Positions 49,122 to 58,101 of a stretch of DNA of 64,000 bases are shown here, piece after piece. This DNA comes from Moorena sp. SIOASIH. GTDB taxonomy: Bacteria > Cyanobacteriota > Cyanobacteriia > Cyanobacteriales > Coleofasciculaceae. The notes under the pieces were generated by a model that was not told the DNA's origin, ran no database searches, and was given only the letters and a program-made list of their open reading frames with translations. Within the stretch, counting starts at the first letter, position 1. The number at the start of each line of letters is the position of its first letter. The translations under genes and the position numbers were made by a program. Location: the NCBI RefSeq assembly GCF_010671925.1, contig NZ_JAAHIH010000001.1:372001-436000 (forward strand). Direction: 5' to 3'.

Positions 49122-49306
49122 TGTCAGCTATCAGCTGTCAGCTATCAGCTGTCAGCTATCAGCTGTCAGCTATCAGCTTTTAGCTATGAGTTTATGGGCT
49201 ACGCGCACGCTACGTGAACAGCTTATGCCCTATGGGCAGGCTACTTGAGGTGCCAAAGGCCAAGGGCTGACCACTGACGGCTGATGGCTGACGGCTGAAT
49301 GCTTAC
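49122..49306 (+). mobile_element. MITE-like element, family 1, left end missing
   Basis: TCAGCTATCAGCTG heptamers on the left, a CATAGGGC/GGGCTACGCGC core and the canonical right end GCTGAATGCTTAC (49294-49306). No GTAAGC left end or target duplication can be found, so it is a truncated copy. Confidence 0.6.
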
Positions 49307-49364
49307 ATAAAAACCTCCCCCATCTCCCCATCTCCCCATCTCCCCACACTTCCCACCCTCCCTC

Positions 49365-49606
49365 TAATTATGCTGACGGGGTGAAAAACAGCCTTAAAAG
49401 CCTTACTGGGTGTGGGGTGTGGGGTGACGGGTGTAGGGGAAGATCAGGAGATGGCCATGTTGGTAGGGACGGTTGAATCAGGTTGGGGACCGGTCGGAAA
49501 TCGCACTGGGTCACTCCAAATTCCGTTCTATTTTCCCCACACCCCACACCCCACACCCCACACCCTGTCTACTTTTTAGCCTTGTTGTCACCCCCTCAGC
49601 TAATTA
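49365..49606. repeat. Palindromic element with TAATTATGCTGA[C/G]GGGGTGA ends
   Basis: The left part (TAATTATGCTGACGGGGTGA, then AGCCTTAAAAGCC and GGGTGTGGGG) is mirrored on the right (CCCCACACCC, TTTTTAGCCTTG, TGTCACCCCCTCAGCTAATTA). The element can form one ~240-nt hairpin. Its ends match those at 17830-18289. Next to it, 49600-49634 holds the TAATTATGGGTATTCAACC motif of the family at 55382. Confidence 0.6.
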
Positions 49607-49877
49607 TGGGTATTCAACCTGACTTGATATAACCTGAAGTACTTGTCAACACCTTGATGCCCATAGACTGGGTTTTATTGCTTGCCATGATGTTTGATAA
49701 ACTATCCGTTCTTGAAAAAGAAATCTGATTCTCAATATTAGTCTAGAAAAACTAAATTGGTGAATTGTAAAAAATTCATACAAAACCAAAATTTATCCTT
49801 TGGATAACTTTGGCATCGATCGTGGATATCGAAGTTAGTAAGCATTTTTATTTAGTTTATCAAGGAATTCAATTTTT

Positions 49878-51110
49878 ATGGCTTCGTTTGATAAAGTACT
49901 GATCGTCGTAGAAAATTTGCCTGTCCCCTTTGACAGGCGAGTGTGGATGGAAGCCACGACCCTAAAAAAAGCTGGGTATCAAGTTTCGGTGATTTGTCCG
50001 ACAGGGAAAGGCTATGAAAAAGACTACGAGGTCATTGATGATATTCACATCTATCGCCACCCCATGCCACCTGATATAAGCTCAGTTACAGGATATCTGC
50101 GAGAGTACGCCACAGCGGTTTTTTGGGAATTCCGCCTTGCACATCGGGTCTGGCGGGAACGTGGGTTTAATATTGTCCATATTTGCAATCCACCTGATTT
50201 ACTCTTTTTGGTCGCGGGTTGGTACAAACTGCTCCGGGGTGTACGGGTCATCTTTGACCACCACGATATCAATCTGGAGATGTACGAAGCCAAGTATGAA
50301 CGCAAAGACATATTTTACTACGGACTGAGTCTGGCTGAACGCTTGACCTTTGCGACAGCAGACGTAGTAATCGCCACCAACGAATCCTACCGAGAGGTAG
50401 CACTCACCCGTGGTAAGAAGAAACCAGAGGATATTTTTGTAGTGCGCAGTGGACCAGATCTTTCTCGGTTTAGACCTACACCGCCTAATCCCGCCTACCG
50501 TAGAAACAAAAAGTACTTAGTCGGGTATGTTGGGGTGATGGGAGAACCAGAAGGCATCGACTACCTGCTGAAGTCTGTGCGCTACATTGTCTATGAAAAG
50601 CAACGCCAAGACATTCAATTCATGCTGATTGGCAGTGGACCGATGTTCGAGAAACTTCAGGAATTATCTGAAAACTTAGGGGTTGCTGACTACGTGGAAT
50701 TCACTGGACGGATTGAGGATCAGGAACTTTTGGAACGGCTTTCTAGCTGTGATGTGTGTGTCAATCCTGACAAGAAAATGCCCTACAATGAACGCTCCAC
50801 CATGAACAAAATTATGGAATACATGGCTATGGGCAAACCCATTGTCCAATTTGATCTCTTGGAAGGAAGGCGTTCAGCGGCGGGAGCCTCTGTTTATGCT
50901 AAGGGTAACGACGAAGTAGATTTTGCCGAAAAAATACTGGAGCTTATCGAAGATCCAGAACGCAGAAAGCAGATGGGATTGGAGGGTCAGTGCCGGATGA
51001 AGGAGAAGCTTGAGTGGCGTTACCAAGCCCCTAAGCTGTTGGATGCTTATGCTGCAATTTCTCTCAAAAATAACAAATGTGTTACTAATAAAACCGGCGT
51101 TGCATCATAG
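49878..51110 (+). CDS. GT4 family glycosyltransferase (paralogue of the gene at 54010)
   Basis: A 410-aa GT-B enzyme. It begins KVLIVVENLPVPFDRRVWMEATTLKKAGYQVSVICP, continues with HICNPPDLLFLVAGWYKLLRGVRVIFDHHD (about 100-129), and in the donor half has VGYVGVMGEPEGIDYLLKSVRYI (about 216-238) and NERSTMNKIMEYMAMGKPIVQFDLLEGRRSA (about 306-336). The last carries the E-x7-type acidic residues. This type is common in EPS loci with N-terminal VENLPVPFDRR. It is very similar along its entire length to 54010-55239. AAGGAATTC upstream of the ATG is a plausible RBS. Confidence 0.85.
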   Translation: MASFDKVLIVVENLPVPFDRRVWMEATTLKKAGYQVSVICPTGKGYEKDYEVIDDIHIYRHPMPPDISSVTGYLREYATAVFWEFRLAHRVWRERGFNIVHICNPPDLLFLVAGWYKLLRGVRVIFDHHDINLEMYEAKYERKDIFYYGLSLAERLTFATADVVIATNESYREVALTRGKKKPEDIFVVRSGPDLSRFRPTPPNPAYRRNKKYLVGYVGVMGEPEGIDYLLKSVRYIVYEKQRQDIQFMLIGSGPMFEKLQELSENLGVADYVEFTGRIEDQELLERLSSCDVCVNPDKKMPYNERSTMNKIMEYMAMGKPIVQFDLLEGRRSAAGASVYAKGNDEVDFAEKILELIEDPERRKQMGLEGQCRMKEKLEWRYQAPKLLDAYAAISLKNNKCVTNKTGVAS

Positions 51111-51134
51111 TGTATTAATTCAGGGGATCTGACC

Positions 51135-51227
51135 ATGCCATGTCCTCGGTGTGGCTCGGAGCAGATCCCCAAGAATGGCAAAAAACCAGGGCAGCAAAAT
51201 CACAGTAGCATCGGTAGTGTTTACTAA
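51135..51227 (+). pseudogene. IS1-type transposase (InsA) N-terminal fragment
   Basis: The 30-codon frame MPCPRCGSEQIPKNGKKPGQQ... shows the CPRC zinc-finger half and KNGK spacing typical of InsA/IS1-family and related transposases (C-x2-C...NG[KR]...G...Q). It stops soon after where the second CxxC would be expected. The rest of the element is absent, so this is a small relic. Confidence 0.6.
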
Positions 51228-51393
51228 GGTAAACGCAACAAGTATACAACCCTCCCAATATCAGGGTTTGAAAATCAGAACTAGCCCCTATTAATCAGGG
51301 AGGATAAGAGATGTCAAGGGCAGTTTATCCCCCTGTAAATTATATCTCTGCTACAGTTTAAGTCGCCAGTTAAACTTTTCGGATAGTGGTAAA

Positions 51394-52527
51394 ATGCATG
51401 AGCAAAAATTGCCGATTATCGACCCACAGCACCTAGGGGTAACTACTCCAACTAATATTATCATGTTGGGTCCGAGCTTGACTGTTAATGGTGGCATATC
51501 AAAGTATGAAAAGCTCTTTCTTGAACATGTTCCTCCTGAGGTTAAAATTTTTCATATTCCTACCCATAAAGAAGGGTCGATCCCCTATAAGATTATAGTG
51601 TTTTGTCAAGCGCTAGTGAATTTACTGTGGATGTTATTAAGAAAAGACATTGCTCTCGTCCACATTCATATTTCACAGCGGGGCAGTGCTTTCCGAAAAG
51701 CAATTATGACATTCTTGGTTTGGATATTTCGTAAACCTATTATTTTACATGCCCATGGCAGTGAATTTCATCTATTCTACTCCCAGCTCGCTCCATGGGT
51801 TCAGCAATTACTGAGATGGGTGTTTGGCAAATGTAGCCGTTTAATTGTTTTATCAGAAAGTTGGAAAAAATTTTCTATCAACAGTCTTGGGCTAAGATCA
51901 GAACAAGTTGTTATCCTCTATAATCCAGTAAAACTTCCCTCGCCGGTTCCCTATCGCCCAGGTTCCCAAAAAGTGACCATCCTCTTTCTAGGACGCATTG
52001 GTCAACGCAAGGGAGCATTTGATCTAATCAAGGCTTTTGCTGCTTTACCTGCTGAGGATAAAAATCGAGCGAGTCTAATTCTGGCAGGAAATGGAGAGCT
52101 AGAACAAGCATACAGCTTAGTCAAAAGTCTGGAGCTAACTGCTAACATAACTATTCCTGGTTGGGTAAGTTCAGAAGAGCGTGATCATCTTTTAGCAAAA
52201 GCTAACATATTTATCTTGCCGTCTTATAACGAAGGTCTGCCGATGGCAATGCTGGAAGCAATGGGTTGGGGCTTACCTGTGATCACCACACCAGTAGGGG
52301 GGATACCAGAGTTAGTAGTAGATGGCGACAATGGTCTGCTAGTTAAGCCTGGAGAGATACCAGAACTATCTATGGCGATGCAGACTCTGATTAATGATCT
52401 TGGGTTACGGCTCTCCTTAGGATGTACCGCCAGAGCAAGCGTTGCCCATCTCAATATAGAAGACTACTGTAGTTCCGTGCTCAATATCTATGGCTCCGTG
52501 CTCAAATCTGAAAAAACAGCTCCATGA
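51394..52527 (+). CDS. GT4 family glycosyltransferase (paralogue of the gene at 41777)
   Basis: A 377-aa GT-B enzyme with the same motif order as the 41777 gene: NIIMLGPSLTVNGGISKYEKLF, HIHISQRGSAFRK, IILHAHGSEFHLFYS, ILFLGRIGQRKGAFDLIKAFAALP and EGLPMAMLEAMGWGLPVITTPVGGIPELV. The 3' ~290 bp are nearly identical to the other copy while upstream parts differ widely. Start ATG at 51394 is the first in frame; no strong Shine-Dalgarno is seen. Donor and linkage are unknown. Confidence 0.85.
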   Translation: MHEQKLPIIDPQHLGVTTPTNIIMLGPSLTVNGGISKYEKLFLEHVPPEVKIFHIPTHKEGSIPYKIIVFCQALVNLLWMLLRKDIALVHIHISQRGSAFRKAIMTFLVWIFRKPIILHAHGSEFHLFYSQLAPWVQQLLRWVFGKCSRLIVLSESWKKFSINSLGLRSEQVVILYNPVKLPSPVPYRPGSQKVTILFLGRIGQRKGAFDLIKAFAALPAEDKNRASLILAGNGELEQAYSLVKSLELTANITIPGWVSSEERDHLLAKANIFILPSYNEGLPMAMLEAMGWGLPVITTPVGGIPELVVDGDNGLLVKPGEIPELSMAMQTLINDLGLRLSLGCTARASVAHLNIEDYCSSVLNIYGSVLKSEKTAP

Positions 52528-52600
52528 ACACACTATTGGGCTTCTCTAGATGTCTCTTCTACAAATGTTTGCTTATGTCTTGGATACAGGAGGTTGACCA

Positions 52601-53896
52601 ATGAAAGTATTACTTTCAGCCTATCAGTGCCAACCTAATACAGGTTCAGAGAACGGAATCGGCTGGGCTTGGGCGACACAACTGGCTCGAATGGGGCATG
52701 AAGTCTGGGTGATTACCTGGAGTTATAATCAGATTCCGGTAGAGCAGGAACTTCAGGTAAATCCAATCCCTAACATACATTTTATCTTTTGTGACCATCC
52801 TACCTGGTTATCTCGGTTGTTCAAAATCCTGATTACCAGACAGGTAATGTTGCTCTCATTTCCCTTGTGGGAATTGATGAGTATCTGGTGGCAATGGGAT
52901 GCTTATCGAATCGCCAAATCATTGACCCAGGAGGTGGTATTTGATCGGGTTCATCACGTAACTAATACAGCTATTCGACGCCCCAGTTTCATGGGTCTTT
53001 TAGGCATCCCTTTCATTTTTGGACCGGTAGCTGGTGGAGTAAAAGCACCTTGGTTTCTCAGGAAAAGCTACCCATTAAAGGGCTGGTTATTTGATTTTAT
53101 CCGCGATATTTCTAATACTATTGTTCAATTTGATCCGCTGATGAACTTAACGTTTATCACAGCATCAAAAATCTATTGTCGCTCGAAGGATATCCAGGCG
53201 CTTATCCCAAAATTTTACAGGTATAAGTCTGAAGTTATTTTTGATATCCCTCTACATGAAATTAGGGAAATGCCTCTGGTAAGTGAACAAAAATTACTAG
53301 AAAAAGATACTTTTCAGGTTCTTTTTGTAGGGCGTTTTTTATATTGGAAAGGTGTACATCTGGCGCTGAAAGCCTTTTCTCTGTTGCACCAAAAGATTCC
53401 CAATTCGCGTTTTACAGTCATTGGTCGTGGTAGTGAGGAAACTTGGCTGCAGAGACTGAGTGAAAAATTGGGTATCAAGGATGCTGTAGACTGGATACCT
53501 TGGATGGAGCAGAAAAAATTGAGTTCAGCCTATCTGCAACATGATGTTTTTCTATTCCCCAGTCTCCATGATTCCGGCGGGCTAGTAATTCTAGAAGCTT
53601 TGTGCCATGGCTTACCTGTAGTCTGTCTGGATTTAGGGGGACCAGGGGTGATGGTGGATGAAACCTGTGGACGGGTGATAAAAACGGATGGGTTCACGGA
53701 AGAAGCTGTTATTCAGAGGCTTAGTGATGCCTTAGTAGAACTAGCAGAAAACTCAGAATTGCGACAGCAGTTGAGTGAAAGGGCATTGGCGCAACCAACT
53801 AAATTTGAATTTAAGAATGTTGTGGAACAAATATATAGCTCTTCGGTATTTGTTGAGAAAACCTTGAAGGAAGCACCCCTAGATGATAAAAGTTGA
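52601..53896 (+). CDS. GT4 family glycosyltransferase
   Basis: A 431-aa protein. The N-terminal half starts MKVLLSAYQCQPNTGSENGIGWAWATQLARMGHEVWVITW (residues 1-40), a signature of a GT4 subgroup common in EPS loci, and includes RVHHVTNTAIRRPSFMGLLGIPFIFGPVAGG (about 112-142). The donor half has LFVGRFLYWKGVHLALKAFSLLHQ (about 245-268) and HDSGGLVILEALCHGLPVVCLDLGGPGVMV (about 325-354). AGGAGG (52589-52594) lies well placed before the ATG. It sits between the paired GT4 genes. Confidence 0.85.
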   Translation: MKVLLSAYQCQPNTGSENGIGWAWATQLARMGHEVWVITWSYNQIPVEQELQVNPIPNIHFIFCDHPTWLSRLFKILITRQVMLLSFPLWELMSIWWQWDAYRIAKSLTQEVVFDRVHHVTNTAIRRPSFMGLLGIPFIFGPVAGGVKAPWFLRKSYPLKGWLFDFIRDISNTIVQFDPLMNLTFITASKIYCRSKDIQALIPKFYRYKSEVIFDIPLHEIREMPLVSEQKLLEKDTFQVLFVGRFLYWKGVHLALKAFSLLHQKIPNSRFTVIGRGSEETWLQRLSEKLGIKDAVDWIPWMEQKKLSSAYLQHDVFLFPSLHDSGGLVILEALCHGLPVVCLDLGGPGVMVDETCGRVIKTDGFTEEAVIQRLSDALVELAENSELRQQLSERALAQPTKFEFKNVVEQIYSSSVFVEKTLKEAPLDDKS

Positions 53897-54009
53897 TTAA
53901 TTTTTTAAGTTATTAATAATACAATTATATTTTACATCACTTCGGCATCTATCATTAAAGGTATATTTAGTGATTAGTTTGACGGATTTGATTAAGGAAA
54001 TAATGTTTA

Positions 54010-55239
54010 ATGACTTCATTTTATAAAGTATTAATAATCGTCGAAAATCTACCTGTTCCCTTTGACCGACGGGTATGGATGGAAGCCACTAGCTTACAGA
54101 AAGCTGGCTATCAAGTTACTACAATTTCTCCCAAAGGGAATGGGTTTGACAAAGATTATGAAGTCATGGAAGGGATTCATATTTATCGCCATCCCCTACC
54201 ACCGGAAGAAAGCTCGGTTACTGGCTATATTCGAGAGTACAGCTGGGCTGTGAATTGGCAATTTCGCTTAGCTTGCCAAGTATGGCGAGAGCAAGGTTTT
54301 GACATCATCCACATTTGCAATCCCCCAGATTTAATCTTCCTAGTGGCGGGATGGTTTAAATTGTTCCGGGGCGTAAAAGTAATCTTCGACCACCACGATC
54401 TGGCTCCGGAGATGTACATCGCCAAGTATGGACGAAAAGATATCTTCTATCATGGTCTACGCTGGGCTGAGCGCTTGACCTATGCTATAGCAGACATGGT
54501 GATTTCAACCAACGAATCCCATCGCAAGGTCGCCCTTACCCGAGGGGGGAAGAAACCAGAGCAAGTATTTGTAGTGCGCAGTGGACCTGATCTGGCACGG
54601 TTTCGGATTATGCCCTCAAACTCGAGTTACCGCAGAGGTCGTCAATATCTGGTAGGTTATATGGGAGTGATGGGGGAACCAGAGGGCATTGACTATCTTC
54701 TGAGGGCAGTACGTTACATTGTGCAGGAAAAGAAGCGCCAAGATATTCACTTCATGCTAATTGGCAGTGGCCCTGCTGCTGAAACCCTCAAGACTTTATC
54801 TAAAGAGCTTGACCTGACTGATTTTGTAGAATTCACAGGATTTCAGACCGGGGAAGCACTTTTAGAGCGACTTTCCAGTTGCGATGTATGCGTGGAACCG
54901 TCTCCCACATCGGCTTACAACGAAAACTGCACTATGAATAAAATCTTGGAGTACATGGCCTTAGGCAAACCTATTGTTCAGTTTGACCTCCGAGAGGGAA
55001 GACGCTCTGCAGAGAATGCATCTGTTTATGCTACGCCTAATGACGAGCTGGAGTTTGCTGAGAAAATTCTGGAACTTCTCAATTGTCCTGAACTCAGAGA
55101 AAAAATGGGAGCAGAAGGTAGACGCAGGATGGAAGAGATGCTGGAGTGGCGTCATCAAGCCCCTAAACTTTTGGATGCTTATGGGAAAGTTTCCTTACCT
55201 TTGTCAGGGATTAGTATTAACTTAGGCACTAGGTATTAG
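54010..55239 (+). CDS. GT4 family glycosyltransferase (paralogue of the gene at 49878)
   Basis: A 409-aa GT-B enzyme with KVLIIVENLPVPFDRRVWMEATSLQKAGYQV at the start, HICNPPDLIFLVAGWFKLFRGVKVIFDHHDLAPEMY (about 100-135), VGYMGVMGEPEGIDYLLRAVRYI, and NENCTMNKILEYMALGKPIVQFDLREGRRSAE. Alignment by eye to 49878-51110 shows the same residues at most positions over the whole chain, unlike the patchy similarity of the 41777/51394 pair, so it is an older whole-gene duplication. Upstream region is AT-rich and probably holds its own promoter. Confidence 0.85.
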   Translation: MTSFYKVLIIVENLPVPFDRRVWMEATSLQKAGYQVTTISPKGNGFDKDYEVMEGIHIYRHPLPPEESSVTGYIREYSWAVNWQFRLACQVWREQGFDIIHICNPPDLIFLVAGWFKLFRGVKVIFDHHDLAPEMYIAKYGRKDIFYHGLRWAERLTYAIADMVISTNESHRKVALTRGGKKPEQVFVVRSGPDLARFRIMPSNSSYRRGRQYLVGYMGVMGEPEGIDYLLRAVRYIVQEKKRQDIHFMLIGSGPAAETLKTLSKELDLTDFVEFTGFQTGEALLERLSSCDVCVEPSPTSAYNENCTMNKILEYMALGKPIVQFDLREGRRSAENASVYATPNDELEFAEKILELLNCPELREKMGAEGRRRMEEMLEWRHQAPKLLDAYGKVSLPLSGISINLGTRY

Positions 55240-55260
55240 GCTTGAGGCTTTAAGTATTAG

Positions 55261-55305
55261 GTAAGCATTCAGCAGTCAGCAGTCAGCAGTCAGCTTAATG
55301 CTTAC
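55261..55305 (+). mobile_element. Minimal family 1 element (45 bp)
   Basis: GTAAGCATTCAGC, then AGTCAGC heptamers, then GCTTAATGCTTAC: both ends with almost no interior. It lies 21 bp after the preceding stop codon. Flanks show no duplication. It shows the minimum architecture of the family. Confidence 0.75.
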
Positions 55306-55381
55306 GTTTGTCAGAAGTCGAACTAGCCCGTTTTCTTCAAATTGCTATGGGTTCAGCCAGTGAACTTTAATATCACCTGTT

Positions 55382-55685
55382 ATATCAAGTCTGGTTGAAT
55401 ACCCATAATTAAGGAGAGGGTGGGGAGGGTGGGGAGAGATTTTTAATTCAAAATGCCTTCTTCAAAATTCAAGCAGGTATAGCCTTATAATTTTGAATTT
55501 TTTCCACCGGATACAAGCCCCTGAATTCATTTCTGGGGTATTTTTTAATTTTTAATTTATAATTTTGAATTGGAGGGAGATGGGGAGATGGAGACCCATC
55601 TCCCCACACTTCCCACACTTCCCACCCTCCCCACCCTCCCCGCGCCCGGGCCCCTTAATTATGGGTATTCAACCAGACTTGATAT
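55382..55685. repeat. Element with 33-bp perfect terminal inverted repeats
   Basis: The left arm 55382-55414 starts ATATCAAGTCTGGTTGAATA. The right arm 55653-55685 is its exact reverse complement. The interior (~238 bp) has GGGGAGGGTGGGG on the left facing CCCCACCCTCCCC on the right, so the whole can fold on itself. Single or degraded arms occur at 49600, 5717, 59455 and 61759. No open frame of note. Confidence 0.8.
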
Positions 55686-55726
55686 TATGGTGGGAATTGG
55701 GAATTGGTAGTTTCCGATTACCAAAT

Positions 55727-55861
55727 ATAGCGGTTTTCAGTTTGGTGAGGTACAGAGTCCCTGGTTTTAGGGAACAGGGAACAGCGGATCTGGGAACAGG
55801 GAAGTCAGAAGAGGGAACAGGGAAAAAATCCTTTGTACCTCATTAGGCTATAAACCGCTAT
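55727..55861. repeat. Family 4 palindromic element
   Basis: TATAGCGGTTTTCAG...GTGAGGTACAGAGTCCCTGG at the left and TTTGTACCTCATTAGG...AAACCGCTATA at the right, with GGGAACAGGG heptamers in the centre. It closely resembles 15692-15834. Confidence 0.65.
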
Positions 55862-56078
55862 AAAAAATATTGGGAAAATGATTAACTGGACTTTATAGTC
55901 GATGATATGCTGCTAGATATTTTATAGTCATAAGAGATAGTTATCAAGCTTATTATAAAATTTTAACCGCAATATAAAATCAAAAATATTGATTTATTAA
56001 AAGGCAATAATTCAGTATTAACCTATACATTTAATTGTGATATTCTATCCATTGAAGTAGAAGTAGGTTATTGATTTT

Positions 56079-56978
56079 ATGATTTTGAGTGGTAATTCTT
56101 TGGTAAAAAAGACCAAACGTTTACCGGGAAAAATTAAGAGAGAGTCTTTCCGCATCCCGATGCTACATAATTTCTACTATGGCGACTATCTAATCAGACG
56201 AGAAAACCATTATAATTCCCTACCTGCCCTAGCACCATTAGATTTACCATTGTTGAATTCTCTAAGCAGAGAAGGAACATTTGTTACTTCTTTAGAAGAG
56301 TTGGCAATTTCCTATAAGGAACTGATAGATAGTGCTGAAGATATATTACCAAAAATACGGGCATTGCCCATACCGAAAACGGAGTCTTGTATAACCTATC
56401 GCGAAGAGCTAATTAGTTACCGACAAATTTTTAAGTGGGGACTTAACGAACGATTACTTGATATTGTAGAAAATTACCTTGGTGTTCCAGTGTTCTTTGT
56501 TGGTGTAACGCTTCAAAGGAATATTGCCGATGGAAAACCAGTAACTGTCAGGCAATGGCACATAGATCCAGAAGACTATCGCATGGTTAAAATCATTATC
56601 TACTTGAATGATCTGGGGTTAGATGGTGGCCCTTTTGAATATATTCCCAGAAATTTAACCTCATCATTAGCTCAAGCCCTGAACTACAATTATTACAGTT
56701 CTGGTTTTGTCTCGGATCAAGACATGGCCAGGATTGCGCCTAAATCTACCTGGAACCCTTGCCCAGGACCCTACGGCACAGTAATTTTTACTGACACACG
56801 TAGCATTTTCCATCGTCTGAAACCACCTACTGGATCAGACCGATACTCAATGACTTTCTCCTACACCTCTAGACGACCGATCACAACCTTTGAGAGAATT
56901 ATCTTCTCTAAAAACCAGTTGCAAGCCATTGCCAGCGGGCTAAGCCAACGACAACAAGATTGTCTGTTTTTGGATTAA
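56079..56978 (+). CDS. Phytanoyl-CoA dioxygenase-like Fe(II)/2-oxoglutarate oxygenase
   Basis: A 299-aa protein. A cupin-type core has the iron-binding facial triad: HxD in RQWHIDPEDYR (His161, Asp163) and a distal histidine in RSIFHRLKPP (His245), ten residues before an arginine (Arg255, SDRYSMTF) that could bind 2-oxoglutarate. VKIIIYLNDLGLDGGPFEYIPRNLTSSL (about 169-196) is the typical PhyH strand before the substrate lid. Such enzymes hydroxylate diverse small molecules. In a polysaccharide locus it may modify a sugar or lipid, but the substrate is open. The basic N terminus (KKTKRLPGKIKRESF) is not a signal peptide. Confidence 0.72.
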   Translation: MILSGNSLVKKTKRLPGKIKRESFRIPMLHNFYYGDYLIRRENHYNSLPALAPLDLPLLNSLSREGTFVTSLEELAISYKELIDSAEDILPKIRALPIPKTESCITYREELISYRQIFKWGLNERLLDIVENYLGVPVFFVGVTLQRNIADGKPVTVRQWHIDPEDYRMVKIIIYLNDLGLDGGPFEYIPRNLTSSLAQALNYNYYSSGFVSDQDMARIAPKSTWNPCPGPYGTVIFTDTRSIFHRLKPPTGSDRYSMTFSYTSRRPITTFERIIFSKNQLQAIASGLSQRQQDCLFLD

Positions 56979-57026
56979 AGCTGTGATCATCACAGTGGAG
57001 TTGCGTCATGATTAACCGAGCTGTTC

Positions 57027-57308
<282 letters not shown>

Positions 57309-57373
57309 GAGCTAACCATCACCATCTGTAGTGTTTCTGATCTCCCCAGACCTTGGTAGTGATCCAGTCATCC

Positions 57374-57412
57374 TGTGATCCGGTGATCCGGTGATCCGGT
57401 GATCCGGTCATG
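57374..57412 (+). repeat. GTGATCCG octamer tandem
   Basis: Five near-identical 8-9-bp units (GTGATCCG[G]) in a row. Function unknown. Confidence 0.7.
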
Positions 57413-57427
57413 GCTTGATCATCTCTT

Positions 57428-57460
57428 GACACTCCCCGGCCTGAAGGCGCGGGGATTCCT
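57428..57460 (-). mobile_element. Remnant of an IS200/IS605-type (tnpB) 3' end
   Basis: On the - strand the sequence AGGAATCCCCGCGCCTTCAG followed by GCCGGGGAGTGTC matches the GC-rich hairpin found at the tnpB 3' end/right end of cyanobacterial IS605-group elements. No tnpB frame remains next to it. The identity rests on this one motif. Confidence 0.4.
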
Positions 57461-57529
57461 AGATCAACGAGCCGCCTTAAACCGCCGAGTTCTAATCTTT
57501 GACGCTGCCAAAAACTAGACAGTACTTAA

Positions 57530-57575
57530 CGGTGCGACCCGTGGCGAATTTAATTCGCCAAGGTCAAGCGCACCG
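57530..57575. repeat. 46-bp imperfect palindrome CGGTGCGACC...CAAGCGCACCG
   Basis: The arms CGGTGCG/CGCACCG enclose GGCGAATTTAATTCGCC, itself a perfect inner palindrome. A second copy at 59332-59374 has lost part of the inner arm. A possible third, degenerate copy is near 62842-62884. Confidence 0.7.
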
Positions 57576-57815
57576 GTACCAAAAACCCGTTTAAAACCAA
57601 GTTCCCAGTTAATTCACGACAGACCCAGAGGGCAGTTCTCCTTTGGCGTATCGGCTAAGCCGACGCTACGCGAACGAGTACTTATTGGAAGTGCCTTAAA
57701 AAGTCCGTTACTTCCCGTTTCCTCAAGTTCCGGTGTGCCCCACCGTACTTTGTTTTGTCTCAAAAAGTGTTCTTCTGGGTTCACACGCCAACAGTTAATT
57801 GACGATTGGGTTTTT

Positions 57816-57866
57816 AGCGATGCAGCGCGGTCTTGGGGGTTTCCCCCATGAGCGACTGCATCAAGA
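57816..57866 (+). repeat. Family 2 element, minimal copy
   Basis: AGCGATGCAGCGCGGTCTTGG then CCCCCATGAGCGACTGCATCAAGA, about 50 bp: both ends with no internal tandem units. Confidence 0.7.
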
Positions 57867-58101
57867 AAAGAGGACTTTCCCTACCCTCTAGGTATTACTA
57901 CTTTATGATCAATAAGTTACGGGTCTCTCTCCCGGCTCAGTCAACGGTTTTTCAGCCTGTACCTACTTTAATCATACATCATCTTATTTATTATTCCGGA
58001 AAAGCCGTCGAACGAAGGACGGGGCTTTAAACCCAGAATTTTTGGTAAATTGTAAAAAATCAGTCCTACCCTGAGCGATCGCAGACCTTTGATGTTAGGA
58101 T

